A stretch of 64,000 nucleotides of DNA from Euryarchaeota archaeon UBA86 (lineage in GTDB: Archaea; Thermoplasmatota; Poseidoniia; Poseidoniales; Thalassarchaeaceae): NCBI GenBank assembly GCA_002503055.1, contig DAQX01000007.1:1-64000 (forward strand), read 5' to 3'. A model generated the notes under the pieces. That model ran no database searches, was not told the origin of the DNA, and saw only the letters and a program-made list of their open reading frames with translations. This document shows positions 17,561 through 27,434 of this stretch, one piece after another. The position numbers and the translations under genes were made by a program. How positions within the stretch are numbered: the stretch's first letter is position 1; the number at the start of each line of letters is the position of its first letter.

Positions 17561-18373
17561 TCACTCTTCTTCATGAGGGGCTATCTTTGCCGCAATCAGT
17601 AGAAATGCTGTATGGCCCATTGGTTGGTTGCCTGGCCTGACTCCGCCCTTGCTAGCTTTGACCCATTTCCGCTCAATCATCTCACCGGCCCACTCGACGA
17701 CCAATCCTTGACTCTGAACCGATTCCCATGACTTCTCTAATTGGATGGTAGTGGGACAGTAGCAAGCGACCCTACCACCTGCTCTTAACAGGGGCTCGAT
17801 TGCAGGGACAATCCGCCAAGGCTCTGCTACATCGATTATCGCAGCGTCCAGTGAGCCGCAGATTTCACGAACTGCATTGCCTACCTCGCCCAGATCTCCA
17901 TCTACCAAATGCCATTCGGGAAACTCGGGAATGACTTCTCCCAAACGCTCCATATTCGCTTTGCCCACCACGGCATGCTCGGGTCGAGATTCAACCGATA
18001 TCAGAGTTCCAGAGGAACCCAGAACATTGGCTATATGCATGGCCAGACCAGCCGACCCGTGCCCCCCTTCGAGAACACGCGACCCGACTCCAATACCCAT
18101 CCAAGAGATCAGGAAACCTGCATCCTTGGCACCGATTACCTGTGCCCTTCGAGCCATATTTCGGCGCGCCTCCGGTAGCGCCGGATCGACCACTGTCAGA
18201 GACTTCTGTCCGACAGTTATTCTGTCACCAAAACTGTATCCACTGAGAAGTTGATCGGCATCAAATCTTCCCAACCCCTTGACCTTGACTTCGCCGGGTA
18301 CTCGACGAAGCAGATATGCTCTACCATCATCCTCTCGGAGGGCGACCCATTCTCCATCCGCCCCGTCCTCCAT
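17561..18373 (-). CDS. trmI: tRNA (adenine-N1)-methyltransferase, TrmI type
   Basis: 270 residues. The N-terminal beta domain (about 1-60) is followed by a Rossmann SAM-binding core: GSRVLEGGHGSAGLAMHIA (SAM motif), an acidic E at the end of beta-2 (ISVESRPEH), and AAIIDVAEPWRIV, matching the TrmI D-x-P region. Archaeal TrmI methylates A57/A58 in the T-arm of tRNA. It is the first minus-strand gene after a divergent intergenic region that also serves the thioredoxin-like surface protein. Confidence 0.85.
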   Translation of the reverse strand: MEDGADGEWVALREDDGRAYLLRRVPGEVKVKGLGRFDADQLLSGYSFGDRITVGQKSLTVVDPALPEARRNMARRAQVIGAKDAGFLISWMGIGVGSRVLEGGHGSAGLAMHIANVLGSSGTLISVESRPEHAVVGKANMERLGEVIPEFPEWHLVDGDLGEVGNAVREICGSLDAAIIDVAEPWRIVPAIEPLLRAGGRVACYCPTTIQLEKSWESVQSQGLVVEWAGEMIERKWVKASKGGVRPGNQPMGHTAFLLIAAKIAPHEEE

Positions 18374-18408
18374 ACAAGTTCCTTGAATCGGGGGTAATCA
18401 ATACCTTC

Positions 18409-18424
18409 GGCTCTCTAAAGAGCC
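18409..18424. promoter_or_regulatory. Inverted repeat GGCTCT-CTAA-AGAGCC in divergent promoter region
   Basis: Perfect 6-bp arms with a 4-nt loop, located between divergent trmI and the gene at 18484. The plus strand downstream reads GTATTTTG, so it resembles a short terminator, but no plus-strand gene ends here. A regulatory role is therefore more plausible. Confidence 0.35.
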
Positions 18425-18453
18425 GTATTTTGTCCAATCATCAACCCAACACG

Positions 18454-18477
18454 GTTATACGGCCCCTGCATAGGGGC
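18454..18477 (+). promoter_or_regulatory. TATA-like element and adjacent inverted repeat before the gene at 18484
   Basis: GTTATAC at 18454-18460 lies 24-30 bp before the ATG, the distance expected for a leaderless archaeal transcript. It is followed at 18462-18477 by GCCCCT-GCAT-AGGGGC, perfect 6-bp arms covering the likely transcription start. Such a position suits a repressor site. Confidence 0.4.
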
Positions 18478-18483
18478 AAACTG

Positions 18484-21400
18484 ATGGATTACGTCAGATT
18501 CAGCGATTTACTTCGTTCAACTACTTTGGCGACTTTGGTAGTGGTTCTTTCCTTCTCTGCCGTACTATCTGTCGATGAATCAATGCCAGATAGAGAGGAA
18601 TTGGAGCAAAGAGAGATGCCACTGTATGCGACTAGTCCCGGCCACCCTGTATTCGGCGAGTATGTCGGAGCGCACTGGTGCGGACCGTGCATGAGCAGCG
18701 CTTCACCTTCACTAGATAATCTGAAGTCATCAAATCCGGAGGATTTCACATTCGTCTCCATCTTCGAGTCCTCTTCAGGTGGTTGGCCATCCGATTCTCC
18801 AATCAATAGAAGAAGCCATGTGATGGCTTCGTCGGGAGGCTACCCTACCTTCTCATTCGCTGACACACAGTCTGGATCGTGCTACAAGGTTGGAGCATCA
18901 GGATCGAACTACTACGATGCCGAATACTCGGCAGGAGGCTGTATGAGTTCAGCCGCTTCCGAATACTCACTGGATCTCTCTGTAGTATTGAACAGTGCAA
19001 CTAACCAAGTTACTGTAACAGTAGAATCGACTTATCTAGGCTCATCTTCATCAGTAACAGCCTACCTTTACGCTGCAGTTACTGAGAAGTTAGGGGCAGA
19101 TGCATACGACAACGGAGTAAGGCCACATCACAACTTCAGAGACTGGCTGTTGAACAGCAATGGAAACGGGTTCGAACAGATCACTATGTCTCCAAACAAT
19201 CCCGTTGAGACTAGTTGGACAGTGCCCCTCAATACTGTTAGAGCCGCAGGCGGTTACACCCAGTTCGAGAACTTCTGGCCAGTTATCGCCTTGATGGATG
19301 GCCCACACTCTTCCTACAACAACTTCCTGACAGCCGCCGATCTCGACATGCTACCTCTCATTGATCTCGAAGTTTCGGAACTTTCCGTCGAGAACCAGAA
19401 TGGTGCTCTCGGATTTGTATCTGGAGACATCCTAGATATTTCGCTAGAAGTAACTAACAACGGAGTTGACCCTTACACTGATGGAGGGGAGATTTCAATC
19501 TACGAGCTAGTAGGTCTGAATGAGAATTACATTGGAGGGGCCTCGATTCAGCCTATTCAAACCGGGACCTCTCAATCCCTAAACATCCAGTTCGATACTT
19601 CTAGCATTGACACCTATGCATCAGGAACCACTACCTTCAGAGCTAGAATCTCAGGATTGTCCGGAGACCGAGTAGCATCCAACAATCATGCAGACATCAA
19701 CGCTCTGCATGACATGGCTCCCGTGGCCAATCAGCCAACGGCAGTAGGCCCAATTTCGATAGATAGAGGAGATACTATTCAGTTTGAAAGCACTGCTCTT
19801 TCCAACGACTTGGTCGATGACATGACGACCATGACTCCGACCATGCATTACGCAATTTCAGGAACTGACTTCTGGGATGACTCTTGGATCGCATCCTCTG
19901 ATTTAGTGGGTAGCGGCGGAAATGCCCGCTTCTTGCACACTATAAACGCCCCATTCAATGCCGATGTCGGAGTATATGACCTCAGAATCAGATGGACTGA
20001 CCTGGGCGGGCAGCACGGAGATTGGCTAATTTCCGAGGAGGCTTTCGTACTGCAAAATGCACTGCCCGTGGTCCTTAACGGAGATTACTCACAGTACGCC
20101 GGTATGCCGACCGTTAAGGTCGAGAGCGATGAGAGAGTCTCGCTGATTGACCGAGTACACGATGTAGAGACGCCTCTTTCGATGCTGACGATTGACAGTA
20201 ATTCTCCCGAATTCATTGAGTGGGATTCTTCTACTTTGGAAGTCGTTGTTAACTTCGATAAGGTTGTCAGGGACAGCGAAGGAAACCCAATTCCTCAGGG
20301 AATATTCGTCACAATCAACGATGGCGACGATGCCAACTCTGGGATGTTGATGTTCAATGTCGTCGAAAATGGAGCACCTAGGTGGGCCCCAATTCCTCCT
20401 CAGTCGTTCAATGAGGGAGGTTCTGCTAGCATTAGTCTAACTGGATTCTTGTCCGATACAGACGATGCCGGTAACCCGATTCCAGCGTCCGGACTCACTC
20501 TTGAGTTGATTTCTAATTCTGACGAATCCCTAGTTGAAGCGAGTATTTCCGGACACTCATTATCGGTTAACTCACTTGATGACGACTCTACTGGAATGGT
20601 CGAGTTAGGCATCAGAGCTAGTGATGGCTCCAAGACCTCCGATACTACCATCGTCTTCCATGTGCTAAATGTAAACGATGCACCTCGTTTGGATATGGAT
20701 GGAATCGAAGAGTTTACTGTTGAAATGGGGGAGAGAATAACTCTGGAACTATTGGGCAGGATGACCGATATAGACGACCCCGATGTAGAAATCTGGCCTT
20801 CAGTGAGTACATTTGTCCCAAGTGCTGCTCAACTCAACCAGATAACCGGTGTTCTGACCATGGAATGGCCAGAGGCAGGTACTGAGATAGTCACAATAAT
20901 GCTTGAAGATAGGCACGGCGATGCAAACGCATACGCCATCACAGTCACTGTTATTGATAATCTACCATTACTTTGGGATGATGATTTGACAGCCTCTTTC
21001 GACACTACCGATTACGGCACTAATCCAACGGTGATGGTTGAGAATGTCGGACCTCTAGAGCTCAATGAAATTAGAGTTACTTGGTCTGTATGCAATTCCA
21101 TAACTGGAATCTGCCACTCGTCCGGAGTATCTCATAATCTAGGCCCATTCATCGTCAATCCATCAAGTGGAAATGGGCTTGGAATTGGCGATTATGTCAC
21201 TTTGTCAGTATCGGCCGAGGATCAAGACGGATTCGATAGAATGACTGAGATTCAACTGAAGACATTCGCCACCGAACCTTCCGATACCGAAACCGAGTCA
21301 GAAGAAGGAGGAGGGGATAATAATGCAGTTTCAGGTGCATCTAAGTGGATTTCAACAGGGATTATTGTAATTGGCATTTTACTCTCGATGGCCTTGGTTT

Positions 21401-21633
21401 TGACACTGGCAATCTCACTAAGGCGCCAACGCTTTGAGTCCGATGCAGCAATTGACTACACTTCGATGGCCGACGAAACTTCGGTCCCCTATCCCGAACC
21501 AACTTCTGCTCCCGGTCAGATACCTCCTCCTCCTCCAATGGTGCCGCCACTACCTCCTGAGGGACTGCCTCCGGGATGGACCATGGAACAGTGGCACTAC
21601 TACGGCGAAGAGTACCTTCGCCGCCGCCAATAG
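18484..21633 (+). CDS. Secreted, membrane-anchored protein with thioredoxin-like ectodomain
   Basis: The ATG at 18484 (MDYVRFSDLL) is chosen because it gives a signal peptide (hydrophobic 14-29); 1049 residues. A thioredoxin-like domain carries HWCGPC (C66, C69) and continues to about residue 140. Long beta-rich Ig/CARDB/cadherin-like modules with many Asp/Gly turns follow (about 290-930). A transmembrane helix (about 955-975) is followed by a proline-rich cytoplasmic tail ending in LPPGWTMEQWHYYGEEYL, which looks like a conserved tail motif. Probably an extracellular disulfide-active or adhesive protein; substrate unknown. Confidence 0.8.
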   Translation: MDYVRFSDLLRSTTLATLVVVLSFSAVLSVDESMPDREELEQREMPLYATSPGHPVFGEYVGAHWCGPCMSSASPSLDNLKSSNPEDFTFVSIFESSSGGWPSDSPINRRSHVMASSGGYPTFSFADTQSGSCYKVGASGSNYYDAEYSAGGCMSSAASEYSLDLSVVLNSATNQVTVTVESTYLGSSSSVTAYLYAAVTEKLGADAYDNGVRPHHNFRDWLLNSNGNGFEQITMSPNNPVETSWTVPLNTVRAAGGYTQFENFWPVIALMDGPHSSYNNFLTAADLDMLPLIDLEVSELSVENQNGALGFVSGDILDISLEVTNNGVDPYTDGGEISIYELVGLNENYIGGASIQPIQTGTSQSLNIQFDTSSIDTYASGTTTFRARISGLSGDRVASNNHADINALHDMAPVANQPTAVGPISIDRGDTIQFESTALSNDLVDDMTTMTPTMHYAISGTDFWDDSWIASSDLVGSGGNARFLHTINAPFNADVGVYDLRIRWTDLGGQHGDWLISEEAFVLQNALPVVLNGDYSQYAGMPTVKVESDERVSLIDRVHDVETPLSMLTIDSNSPEFIEWDSSTLEVVVNFDKVVRDSEGNPIPQGIFVTINDGDDANSGMLMFNVVENGAPRWAPIPPQSFNEGGSASISLTGFLSDTDDAGNPIPASGLTLELISNSDESLVEASISGHSLSVNSLDDDSTGMVELGIRASDGSKTSDTTIVFHVLNVNDAPRLDMDGIEEFTVEMGERITLELLGRMTDIDDPDVEIWPSVSTFVPSAAQLNQITGVLTMEWPEAGTEIVTIMLEDRHGDANAYAITVTVIDNLPLLWDDDLTASFDTTDYGTNPTVMVENVGPLELNEIRVTWSVCNSITGICHSSGVSHNLGPFIVNPSSGNGLGIGDYVTLSVSAEDQDGFDRMTEIQLKTFATEPSDTETESEEGGGDNNAVSGASKWISTGIIVIGILLSMALVLTLAISLRRQRFESDAAIDYTSMADETSVPYPEPTSAPGQIPPPPPMVPPLPPEGLPPGWTMEQWHYYGEEYLRRRQ

Positions 21634-21652
21634 GCGAGTTTTCCCTTTGCCT

Positions 21653-21679
21653 TGTTTAACGCACCTTCAAGAAGGTGCG
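21653..21679 (+). promoter_or_regulatory. lonB promoter region with 20-nt inverted repeat
   Basis: A TATA-like TGTTTAAC (21653-21660) runs into CGCACCTTC-AA-GAAGGTGCG (21660-21679), perfect 9-bp arms with a 2-nt spacer, 30 bp before the lonB ATG. The site would overlap the transcription start and could be a heat-shock or stress operator; the binding protein is unknown. Confidence 0.5.
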
Positions 21680-21709
21680 AGCATCAGGGAGTACCCCGGG
21701 GGAGCGTAG

Positions 21710-23761
21710 ATGAGTGATTCCAAGCAGTCTCAGGACGAGGTGAATGAGGGAGCGGATGCTCTCGAGTCGTGGGAAGACGGTCCAGCCTTCGGAGCGTCTG
21801 AGGACAAAGATCCAATTTGTGAAAACCCAATCGAAGAATGGATTGAGGGAGTTCAGATTAATTCCACCGAGGAAGTCCCTATTCCAGACAAACTCGTTGA
21901 CCAAGTAATCGGCCAGGAAGCAGCTTCGATTGTAGTCAGGAAAGCCGCGGAGCAGCGCCGACATGTCATCATGGTCGGCGAGCCAGGGACTGGCAAGTCG
22001 ATGCTCTCTAGGTCAATGACAGAGTTCCTGCCTCGAGAACAACTCGAAGATATTCTAGTGTTCAGAAACCAAGAAGATGAGAATGAGCCAAGAGTCAGGA
22101 CAGTTCCTGCTGGAAGAGGCTCTAGGATTATCTCTGAGCGTAAAGCACAGATTAGGATACAGAAGGAGAGGACAAACAGAACCCTTCTTTTCATCGCCCT
22201 TGTAATTGGCGCCGCATTACTTCTAGCCACTATTTCGAGCGGCGAGATTCTAACATTCATCTTTGGCTCATTCATCCTAGTATTCGGATACTTCTTCCTC
22301 AGAACCCGCCTGACAGCGGGAGAGGATGCAAATACCCCGAAACTGCTCATCAAGCACGAGAGGGACGACGAGCCCCCATTCATCGATGCGACTGGAACTC
22401 TAGCCGGGGCACTTCTAGGCGATGTAAGGCACGACCCATTCCAATCGGGAGCCGATCTCGCAACCCCTGCTCACGAGAGAGTTGAGCCCGGGGCAGTTCA
22501 CAGGGCCAATAAGGGAGTACTGTACATTGATGAGATCCGAATGCTCAGAATGGAAGAGCAGCAGGCTCTGCTTGTCGCGATGCAGGAGAAGGAACTTCCC
22601 ATTAGCGGTCGCTCAGAACGCTCATCAGGTGCGCTCACCAAGTCTGAGCCAGTTCCGACTGATTTCATTCTCATCGCTGCAGGAAATCTAGACAGCATTC
22701 AGAACATGCATCCAGCCCTGAGAAGCCGAATCCGAGGATACGGCTACGAGGTCTATGTAAACACGGACATGCCCGACACCGAGCGCAATCGCCGACGCCT
22801 CATCAGATTCATTGCCCAAGAGGTAAGGAATGAACTGAAGAAGAGTTCAGGCAAGCCGATACCGCACTTCAACAAGGGTTCAATTGCACTCATTCTGAAG
22901 GAGGCCCAAAGGCGAGCCGGCCGTAGGGGAAAACTCTCTCTTAGGCTAAGAGAATTAGGTGGACTAGTCAGAATAGCCGGTGATCTTGCTGCAGAAGAGA
23001 GTGCGGAATTCACAGGCCCAGAACATGTTACTAGGGCGAGAATGATTGCCAAACCTCTAGAGCAACAAGTAGCCGATCGCTACTTGGATAGGCAGGCAGA
23101 GTATGCTATGCTAGTCAACAGTGGAAACCGAGTAGGCAGAGTAAACGGCCTAGCCGTACTAGGTGCAGACAGCGGTCTTTCCGACTATTCAGGAGTAGTC
23201 CTGCCTGTTGAGGCAATGGTTACTCCGGCTCAAGGAATGTCTGGCAGAGTTATCGCCACTGGCGGGCTATCGGACCTAGCAAATGAGAGCGTAACTAACA
23301 TCAGCGCGGTCGTCAAGAAGTTGACTGGCAAGGACATCAAGGATTACGATTTACATGTCCAGTTCCCTGGGACTCACAATGTCGATGGAGACAGCGCATC
23401 AATCACTATGGCCACAGCAATAATCAGCGCCTTTGAAGGCGTTCCAATAGAACAGAATCTAGCAATGACAGGCTCACTCTCTGTCAGAGGAGAAATTCTC
23501 CCAGTTGGCGGTGTCACCGCTAAGATTGAAGCCGCGGCCAAGTCCGGCATCGAAAGAGTCGTCATACCTCGCGCCAACATGCAGGATGTATTGATGGATG
23601 AGAAGTGGGAGGAGAAGGTCGAGGTCCTCCCCGTTGACTCTCTTGACGAAGTTCTGCAGCATGCTCTCGTCGGCGCAGAGGAGAAAGTCACTCTGGTCGA
23701 GCGTCTGGCTAAGGTAATCGACACAATCTCGAAGGGAACAGATACCCAACCCTCGGCTTGA
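21710..23761 (+). CDS. lonB: Archaeal membrane-bound ATP-dependent protease LonB
   Basis: 683 residues. An AAA+ domain has Walker A GEPGTGKSM (90-98) and Walker B GVLYIDEI (269-276). Between them, as in archaeal LonB, lies the membrane insert with two helices (about 158-176 and 180-197). The C-terminal protease domain has the Ser-Lys dyad S562 (VDGDSAS) and K605 (GGVTAKIEAA). LonB degrades misfolded and regulatory proteins at the inner face of the membrane. The following MFS gene starts about 50 bp after its stop on the same strand. Confidence 0.95.
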   Translation: MSDSKQSQDEVNEGADALESWEDGPAFGASEDKDPICENPIEEWIEGVQINSTEEVPIPDKLVDQVIGQEAASIVVRKAAEQRRHVIMVGEPGTGKSMLSRSMTEFLPREQLEDILVFRNQEDENEPRVRTVPAGRGSRIISERKAQIRIQKERTNRTLLFIALVIGAALLLATISSGEILTFIFGSFILVFGYFFLRTRLTAGEDANTPKLLIKHERDDEPPFIDATGTLAGALLGDVRHDPFQSGADLATPAHERVEPGAVHRANKGVLYIDEIRMLRMEEQQALLVAMQEKELPISGRSERSSGALTKSEPVPTDFILIAAGNLDSIQNMHPALRSRIRGYGYEVYVNTDMPDTERNRRRLIRFIAQEVRNELKKSSGKPIPHFNKGSIALILKEAQRRAGRRGKLSLRLRELGGLVRIAGDLAAEESAEFTGPEHVTRARMIAKPLEQQVADRYLDRQAEYAMLVNSGNRVGRVNGLAVLGADSGLSDYSGVVLPVEAMVTPAQGMSGRVIATGGLSDLANESVTNISAVVKKLTGKDIKDYDLHVQFPGTHNVDGDSASITMATAIISAFEGVPIEQNLAMTGSLSVRGEILPVGGVTAKIEAAAKSGIERVVIPRANMQDVLMDEKWEEKVEVLPVDSLDEVLQHALVGAEEKVTLVERLAKVIDTISKGTDTQPSA

Positions 23762-23811
23762 AGCATCATCAATGCTCAAGGCCCTCTTCCTCTCGTAGCA
23801 GACGGGATAGG

Positions 23812-25146
23812 ATGTCGGACGAAGACAAATCACCGATGGGAATACTGTTCCTAGTTGTTCTAGTTGACATGATTGGATTCACAATTGTGATTCCATTTCT
23901 AACCTATTTCGTGCAAGACCTTGCCACTGCAGACGGTATCACTGATGTAGGAAGCAGAGACCTCTGGGTTGGCATTGTCATCTCGGTGTATTCTCTAGCC
24001 CAATTTATTTTCACTCCAATTCTAGGTTCATTGAGCGACAGAATGGGTCGCAGGCCAATACTGATGATTGGTTTGATTTCGAACACCATCTTTTTCACCG
24101 TCTTCGGACTATCTGGAAGCTTGACTATGGCGGTAATCGCTCGCTTCCTTGCGGGAGCCGGGAACGGAAATATCGCAGTTGCGCGCGCCTACATTGGAGA
24201 TATCTCTGAGCCCGAACAAGTAGCCAAGCGAATGGGCATGATAGGGGCTGCATTCGGACTAGGATTCATGATTGGACCATTCATTGGCGGCTTACTATCC
24301 GATCCCTCTGAAAGTTTCGGAGCTCCCTTCGACGGGCAGATTTGGATAGACCATCCGTACCTGCTCCCTTGCCTATTCTCTAGCGCTCTTTCCCTAATCA
24401 GTTTCATGTTAGCAATTACTCGGTTGCCAGAAAGTCTACCTGAAGATAACCGCCGATCTTCGGAGGACTCAATTCTCAAAGAATTCGGAGGTATGTTCAG
24501 TAAAATCGCAGGAGTCATGAAACTACCCACAGTATCCTCGTTGGTCTCAATCAACTTCCTCTTCCTAATGGGATTCAGTATGATGCATGGAACATTCATT
24601 CTGTTTACTTCGATGGATCCAGATAGTGGAGGACTAGGCTGGAGCGAGTTAGATAATGGATGGGTATTCGCTTTCATTGGCCTATTGGGCGCTATTGTCC
24701 AAGGTGCATTAATCGGGCCTTTGACACAACGATTCAATATGTCTAGATTGATGCTAATCGGAACCCTACTATGTGGTGCTGGAATTGCTAGCATACCATA
24801 TGTACCATACGAAGCCAGTTGGTTGATCTTCGGATCATCCGCAGGGTTGGCCATAGGAAATGGTCTCTTTTCACCTACTCAATCCTCACTTCTCACCTTC
24901 GAGACAAAAATTAGAGGTTATGAGTTAGGCATGGTTATGGGTGCGCAGGAAGGATATGGTGCACTAGCTAGGATTTTCGGCCCGTTAACTGCTGCATATA
25001 TCTGGTCGCTGACAGTTCAAGGAGAGGGCCTTTGGGCCTATCACACCGCATTTAGAGTGGCAGGAATCATTTTCCTCCTAGCCTTCCTAATGCAGACGCG
25101 TTTGAGGCTCAGTGAGGCCAATACTCGGGGAGTTACTGGGAGTTGA
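23812..25146 (+). CDS. MFS transporter, TetA/DHA1-like
   Basis: 444 residues from the ATG at 23812; an in-frame TTG at 23758 overlapping the lonB stop would add a polar 18-residue leader and is less likely. Twelve hydrophobic segments are visible. Motif A between helices 2 and 3 reads GSLSDRMGRRPILM, and the TetA-like motif C region GAAFGLGFMIGPFIGG is clear. The family exports drugs or metabolites using proton antiport; the substrate is unknown. The end overlaps the beginning of the reading frame of the next gene by none if that gene starts at 25148. Confidence 0.85.
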   Translation: MSDEDKSPMGILFLVVLVDMIGFTIVIPFLTYFVQDLATADGITDVGSRDLWVGIVISVYSLAQFIFTPILGSLSDRMGRRPILMIGLISNTIFFTVFGLSGSLTMAVIARFLAGAGNGNIAVARAYIGDISEPEQVAKRMGMIGAAFGLGFMIGPFIGGLLSDPSESFGAPFDGQIWIDHPYLLPCLFSSALSLISFMLAITRLPESLPEDNRRSSEDSILKEFGGMFSKIAGVMKLPTVSSLVSINFLFLMGFSMMHGTFILFTSMDPDSGGLGWSELDNGWVFAFIGLLGAIVQGALIGPLTQRFNMSRLMLIGTLLCGAGIASIPYVPYEASWLIFGSSAGLAIGNGLFSPTQSSLLTFETKIRGYELGMVMGAQEGYGALARIFGPLTAAYIWSLTVQGEGLWAYHTAFRVAGIIFLLAFLMQTRLRLSEANTRGVTGS

Positions 25147-25147
25147 G

Positions 25148-25936
25148 ATGATGACGACACCTGCAGTAGTGGCACATGGAGGAGCGGGACCGGGTCCCGA
25201 TAGGCAGCTAAATGTCGAGATGGCGGTTAAAGTGGCGGCCGAGATTCTCCAATCTGGCGGTTCGGCAATCGACGCAGCCGTAGAAGCCTGTGCGGTACTG
25301 GAAGATGATCCGGTTTTCAATGCAGGAACAGGCGGCGTCTTCAGGAACGATGGATCAGTCTCTCTAGATGCATCGATTCAGACTTCGGATGGCAGGATTG
25401 GATTCGTAATCGGAATGGAAGAAACACCCAATCCGATACGAGTAGCAAAAGATCTCCTCGATGAGGAGATAAATGGCCTTGCTGGACTCGGGGCGAGAAT
25501 CTGGGCCGATCAGAGAGGCCACACCAAGGCCCCAGTAGAGGGCCGACCTCCTCACGGTGGCGAGGGAGATACGGTCGGAGTTATTGCCCGTGACTCCAGC
25601 GGACTTCTGGCCTGTGCAACAAGTACTGGTGGCACCAGTCACAGACCCGCCGGTAGGGTCGGAGATGTACCCTTGCCCGGCTCGGGTTTCTGGGCCGATG
25701 AAAGAGCCTCGGTTGCAGCCACAGGAGTGGGCGAGGCAATTACTACCGCTCTTCTGAGTTACAGAGTTCATGATAGATTCACAAACTCTTCTTCAGAACT
25801 TTTGACCTCTATGAAATGGGGTATTTCAGAGTTGATTGATTCAGGAGTATCGGTAGGTCTGATTGGTCTAGACTCAGAAGGCGAGGGAATAGGATATTCC
25901 AATACCGATATGCCATGGGCCGCTTGGTTGGGTTGA
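25148..25936 (+). CDS. Isoaspartyl peptidase/L-asparaginase (Ntn-hydrolase)
   Basis: 262 residues from the first of two tandem ATGs at 25148. The N-terminus VVAHGGAGPGP and the autocleavage site GEGDTVGVIA, whose Thr becomes the nucleophile after self-cleavage, identify the plant-type asparaginase family. STGGTSHRPAGRVGDVPLPGSG is the conserved beta-subunit substrate site. These enzymes remove isoaspartyl residues from peptides and hydrolyse asparagine. It starts 1 bp after the MFS stop, so it is probably co-transcribed with it. Confidence 0.9.
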   Translation: MMTTPAVVAHGGAGPGPDRQLNVEMAVKVAAEILQSGGSAIDAAVEACAVLEDDPVFNAGTGGVFRNDGSVSLDASIQTSDGRIGFVIGMEETPNPIRVAKDLLDEEINGLAGLGARIWADQRGHTKAPVEGRPPHGGEGDTVGVIARDSSGLLACATSTGGTSHRPAGRVGDVPLPGSGFWADERASVAATGVGEAITTALLSYRVHDRFTNSSSELLTSMKWGISELIDSGVSVGLIGLDSEGEGIGYSNTDMPWAAWLG

Positions 25937-26001
25937 CACTTCTGATATTCCGGGGATGCGCTTAAGGAGTCTCCTCAGGTCGCCGGGCCCGAGGGGTACC
26001 A

Positions 26002-26277
26002 ATGACTGATATCGAGACTAGGATTGAGCAGATTGCTCAGGTAATTGGACAGTTTGATGACGCACAGGTTCCACGTAACATCAGGACCTCATCCAAGGAT
26101 GCAGTAGAACAGTGGTTACTAAACAAGAATAAGGAGATGGATTTGAGGCTGGGGATGACCGCTTCAATCTTGGATGAGATATTCAATGACTCCAATCTTC
26201 CAATCCACTTCGGGCCGATGTGCCTGCAGGTTCAGACCGTTCTAGAGACTCTTCTGAATGAAGTCAGAGGCTCCTGA
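26002..26277 (+). CDS. UPF0147 family protein
   Basis: 91 residues, all-helical, matching the small archaeal UPF0147 family in length and in the motifs DDAQVPRNIR and AVEQW. Function is unknown in all members. It begins 65 bp after the isoaspartyl peptidase and is followed 8 bp later by an aminotransferase gene on the same strand. Confidence 0.8.
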   Translation: MTDIETRIEQIAQVIGQFDDAQVPRNIRTSSKDAVEQWLLNKNKEMDLRLGMTASILDEIFNDSNLPIHFGPMCLQVQTVLETLLNEVRGS

Positions 26278-26285
26278 GCCTTGAA

Positions 26286-27434
26286 GTGCAATGCTCCCTA
26301 GGGGCCATCGGGGATTCTTTGTCTGGTTGGATAAATCTGTCCTATGCCAATGTGGCTACTACATCTCCAGCAGCACATCAAATCTCGATGGAGTGGTCAG
26401 ATGCATTGGCCAGGGGAGGAGCTGCAGAATTTGATGGCGAGGCAGAGAAGAATGGCATGATGCCACTGAGAAGAGCCACTGCGAGACTACTATCCTGTAA
26501 AGTCGAGGATGTGTGCGTAGGATCCAGTGCTACTGAGCTTCTATGCTCAGTAGCATGGGCCAAATCTCCTCCTAAGGGCAGTAATATCGTCTCAACCAGA
26601 GCTTCTTTCCCATCGACTGTCTATCCGTGGACTAGAGTTGCCGATGCTAATGGTGCTGAAGTCAGGCTAGCAGATCACGACTCAGACCTCTATACTGAAC
26701 CAAATGACATTATTTCTCTTATTAATCAGGATACCTCCGTCGTTACGATTTCACATGTTGAGTTCTCTAGTGGGCAGAGATACGATTTGAGAAAATTAGC
26801 AGATGCTGCGCATTCGGTTGGTGCAATACTTGTGGTCGATGCAACACAATCGATGGGCATGGTCCCAATCGATGCCCCCAATTCTGGAGCAGATGTAATC
26901 GTCTCATCTGGATACAAGTGGCTGCGCGGGACCTACGGGGCTGCTGTTGGATACATCTCACCATCCGTACTTCCAGACATGTACCCCGGATTATTGGGAT
27001 TCAGGAGTCATGATGACATCTGGGATTTACGCGCTGAGAGGTTGACATTACCTCGGGATGCCAGTCGCTTCGAGTACACAACAATACACTTCGGAGCCGC
27101 CTTGGGTCTAGCCAAAGCGGTGGATGAGATTTGTGACTTCGGAATACAAGAGGTTTGGGAGCATGATCTAAAACTCGCGGACAAGGTTATCGATGAAGCC
27201 AAACGCATTGGACTCAGCATCGTATCTCCAATTTCTGAGGATGAAAGAAGCGCCATAATCGGTCTCCGTATGCCAGAAGGCGTGAGCAGTGAGGTCATCG
27301 CCCGCAGACTACAGGACGAGTACTCCATATTGGTCACCAGCAGAGCAGGATTGCTACGAGTCTCTCCTCATATGGACAACACAACTGAGGAAGTAGGAAT
27401 GCTATTTGATGCTCTCGAGAAAATACTCTCATAG
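26286..27434 (+). CDS. Class V PLP-dependent aminotransferase / cysteine-desulfurase-like protein
   Basis: 382 residues from a GTG start at 26286; a TTG at 26281 is out of frame with it. The fold-type I landmarks are visible: SHVEFSSGQRYDL, the cofactor-binding Asp in VVDATQSMG, and the Schiff-base Lys in SSGYKWLRG. It resembles isopenicillin-epimerase/desulfurase-like proteins more than IscS, and the desulfurase Cys loop is not evident. The end overlaps the convergent LysE gene by 6 bp. Confidence 0.8.
   Translation: MQCSLGAIGDSLSGWINLSYANVATTSPAAHQISMEWSDALARGGAAEFDGEAEKNGMMPLRRATARLLSCKVEDVCVGSSATELLCSVAWAKSPPKGSNIVSTRASFPSTVYPWTRVADANGAEVRLADHDSDLYTEPNDIISLINQDTSVVTISHVEFSSGQRYDLRKLADAAHSVGAILVVDATQSMGMVPIDAPNSGADVIVSSGYKWLRGTYGAAVGYISPSVLPDMYPGLLGFRSHDDIWDLRAERLTLPRDASRFEYTTIHFGAALGLAKAVDEICDFGIQEVWEHDLKLADKVIDEAKRIGLSIVSPISEDERSAIIGLRMPEGVSSEVIARRLQDEYSILVTSRAGLLRVSPHMDNTTEEVGMLFDALEKILS

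Noticed and set aside
25936..26002. Short GGAGTCTCC symmetric sequence before UPF0147
   Set aside because: Arms of four bases are expected by chance and carry no further support.
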